Below are positions 4,532 through 6,277 of a stretch of DNA of 6,277 nt, piece by piece. A program made the position numbers and the translations under genes. The stretch comes from Aquincola sp. (lineage in GTDB: Bacteria > Pseudomonadota > Gammaproteobacteria > Burkholderiales > Burkholderiaceae_C). Each line of letters begins with the position of its first letter. Position 1 is the first letter of the stretch. Location of the stretch: the NCBI GenBank assembly GCA_029884035.1, contig JAOUIM010000223.1, positions 1 to 6,277 of the forward strand. Reading direction: 5' to 3'. The notes beneath the pieces were generated by a model that was not told where the DNA came from, did no database searches, and saw nothing but the letters and a program-made list of their open reading frames with translations.

Positions 4532-6277
4532 ATGAGCGGGCCTCCAGGCAGCGGTTCAAGGGCAGGCGAAGCGCTACGGCTCGCGCGGCGCTCTTGGCAG
4601 TTGCTGCACGTCGATTCGGCGCTGGCCATCGCGCTGGCCGACCGTGCGCTGGCCAGCGCCCTCGCGCGCGGCGATGCGACCGGCGAGGGATGGGCCCGCC
4701 TGGCCCGCGGCTTCCATCTGCTGTACTTCGCGCGGCCGCGCCACGCCGCACCCGAGCTGAGGGCCGCGCAGCGCCTGTTCGACAGCGCGGGCGACCGTGC
4801 GGGGCAGATCCTCGCGCGCACCGGCCTTGCGCGCGGGTTGTGGCGCGAGGGGCGCTTCGACGAGGCGCTCGAGTTCGTGCTCGCGCTGCGTGACGAGGGC
4901 ATGGCCGTGCTGCGCCACGACCAGCGGGGCCTGCTGCTCAACACGATCGCGGGCTGCTACTCGGCGCGCAACCAGTCCGAGCAGGCCTTTGCCTACATGT
5001 ACCAGGCGCTGCGCGACGCACCGCCGGCGCGGGGCCATGGCTATGACGCGGTGCTGCATTGCAACCTCGCCCACGAGCTGCTGCAGCTGGGCGACTACCA
5101 CGAGGCGCTCAAGCATGTCGAGGCGGGCCTGGCGCGCTTCGACGCCGCCAAGAACCCGCGGCTGGCCAGCGTGCTCTACATCAATCGCGTCATCTGCCTG
5201 ACCGAACTCGACCGTGCCGCCGAGGCGTTGCCCGACATCGACCGCGTGTGCTCGATCCCGGCCGATGCGAGCGGCCGCGGCACCTTGAATCCCCACTTCG
5301 AGACGTTGGCCATCGCGGCTCTGCGCGCCGGCGACACGGTGCTGGGGCGTGCCCTGGTGGGTCGCGCCCGCGTCGCCGAGCGCGAAGCGATCCTCGAGGA
5401 GGCGATCGAGCAGTCGATCGCCGAGGCGCTGCTGGCGTCGGCCGAGGGCCGCTGCGAGGAAGCGGCCCGCACGCTTGCCGAGGCGAGCGACCGCGTGGCC
5501 ACCGGCGACACGACCGGCCTGAGCCTGCGCGTGCGCTGCATCCTCGCCCACGCGCATTCCCTGGCGCTGGAAGCGGTGGGCGACACCGCCGGTGCGCTGG
5601 CCGCACTGCGCACCTGGCAGCGCCTGACGCAGGAGCGTTCGCTGCTCGCCTCGCGCGCGCACTACCAGGCAGCGGCCTTGCAGACCGAACTGCTGATGCT
5701 GCAGCACAAGCTCGACGAGAAGGATGCGCAGCGCCGCGCCACCGAGCGTGCCCGCATCGAACTGGAGGCGAGCAACAGCGCGCTGTCGCAGAAGATGCGG
5801 GAGGTGCAGGCGCTGCAGGCTGCGCTGCGCCAGCAGGCTACGCGCGACGAGCTGACGGGCCTGTTCAACCGCCGCCACCTCAACGACACGCTGCCCGCGA
5901 TGTGGGCGATGGCGCGACGCGACGATCGGCCGCTGGCCGCGGCGATCATCGACCTCGACCACTTCAAGGTCGTCAACGACGGGCAGGGTCACGACGCCGG
6001 CGACCGCCTGCTCGCGGCGTTTGGGCGCCTGCTGGCCGCCAGCCTGCGCAAGAGCGACGTCGCGTGCCGCTACGGCGGTGAGGAGTTCTGCGTGCTGATG
6101 CCGGACACCGACGCCGCGGCAGCGGGGCGCAAGATTGCCGCGCTGCTCAGGCGCTGGCGGATCGAATCGCTGCTGCTCGGCGCCGAGGGCAGTGCGGGCA
6201 CGAGCTTCTCGGCGGGCGTTGCCGATTCCCGCCAATCGCTTTCCACGCCGCACGAGTTGCTCAAGTGCGCCGACGAC
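4532..6277 (+). CDS. Diguanylate cyclase with N-terminal TPR-like repeats and GGEEF domain (3' truncated)
   Basis: The frame is open from ATG 4532 to the window edge (582 codons, no stop). The product would make cyclic di-GMP from two GTP in the cytoplasm. Residues about 20-375 form a helical region with the TPR-like rhythm of paired helices (for example GRFDEALEFVLALRDEG, LLNTIAGCYSARNQSEQAF, LLQLGDYHEALKHVEAGL), probably a ligand- or protein-binding sensor. Residues about 383-436 are a heptad-rich coiled coil likely to drive dimerisation. The cyclase domain starts at RDELTGLFNRRH (438-449); IDLDHFKVVND (473-483) supplies metal- and substrate-binding residues, and GGEEF (515-519) is an active form of the signature. 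RKSD (506-509), five residues before GGEEF, is an intact RxxD inhibitory site. About 25 residues that normally end the domain (the ALYxAK region) lie beyond the window. No signal peptide or membrane helix is present. The start is supported by the -10 box just upstream; the ATG at 4524 is out of frame. Confidence 0.9.
   Translation, partial: MSGPPGSGSRAGEALRLARRSWQLLHVDSALAIALADRALASALARGDATGEGWARLARGFHLLYFARPRHAAPELRAAQRLFDSAGDRAGQILARTGLARGLWREGRFDEALEFVLALRDEGMAVLRHDQRGLLLNTIAGCYSARNQSEQAFAYMYQALRDAPPARGHGYDAVLHCNLAHELLQLGDYHEALKHVEAGLARFDAAKNPRLASVLYINRVICLTELDRAAEALPDIDRVCSIPADASGRGTLNPHFETLAIAALRAGDTVLGRALVGRARVAEREAILEEAIEQSIAEALLASAEGRCEEAARTLAEASDRVATGDTTGLSLRVRCILAHAHSLALEAVGDTAGALAALRTWQRLTQERSLLASRAHYQAAALQTELLMLQHKLDEKDAQRRATERARIELEASNSALSQKMREVQALQAALRQQATRDELTGLFNRRHLNDTLPAMWAMARRDDRPLAAAIIDLDHFKVVNDGQGHDAGDRLLAAFGRLLAASLRKSDVACRYGGEEFCVLMPDTDAAAAGRKIAALLRRWRIESLLLGAEGSAGTSFSAGVADSRQSLSTPHELLKCADD

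Noticed and set aside
4574..6253. Minus-strand open frame of 559 codons opposite the cyclase gene
   Set aside because: It is the shadow of the cyclase gene; the plus strand carries consecutive GGDEF-family motifs in one continuous frame.

Overview
The window is GC-rich chromosomal DNA that looks like a betaproteobacterium of the order Burkholderiales. This rests on base composition, codon use, and close resemblance of the large central protein to the fused isobutyryl-CoA mutase known from Cupriavidus and relatives. Genus is not resolvable by eye. The first 14 bases match the end of the Illumina adapter, so the left edge is a contig end carrying library sequence, and biological sequence starts at base 15.

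Layout. Bases 15-64 (minus) hold the first 16 codons of a type III pantothenate kinase gene (coaX), cut by the contig end. Bases 120-704 (minus) hold a 194-residue protein of unknown function with a winged-helix-like N-terminal part, upstream of coaX on the same strand. A divergent intergenic region (705-852) contains a striking near-perfect 26-bp palindrome (817-842) built from ACGT repeats, ending 10 bp before the next start codon. Bases 853-4140 (plus) encode a complete 1095-residue IcmF: cobalamin-binding domain, G-protein chaperone domain and mutase domain in one chain. A small cupin gene (4140-4424) starts inside the icmF stop codon (TGATG), so the two form a coupled operon. A 107-bp intergenic stretch (4425-4531) with two interleaved 8-bp inverted repeats and a good -10 box leads into a diguanylate cyclase gene (4532 to the right edge, truncated). 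Its product is a soluble protein with helical TPR-like repeats, a coiled coil and a GGEEF domain.

How the parts fit. IcmF interconverts isobutyryl-CoA and n-butyryl-CoA by adenosylcobalamin radical chemistry, linking branched-chain acyl-CoA breakdown to ordinary beta-oxidation. The palindrome is a good candidate operator for an acyl-CoA or branched-chain catabolism regulator, possibly of the MerR family. The cupin is probably an accessory or sensor protein of unknown role. The coaX pair and the diguanylate cyclase appear to be separate transcription units. No RNA genes, insertion sequences, CRISPR arrays or signs of recent transfer were seen. The window is mostly ordinary chromosome; the best leads are the operator, the icmF-coupled cupin and the architecture of the cyclase.
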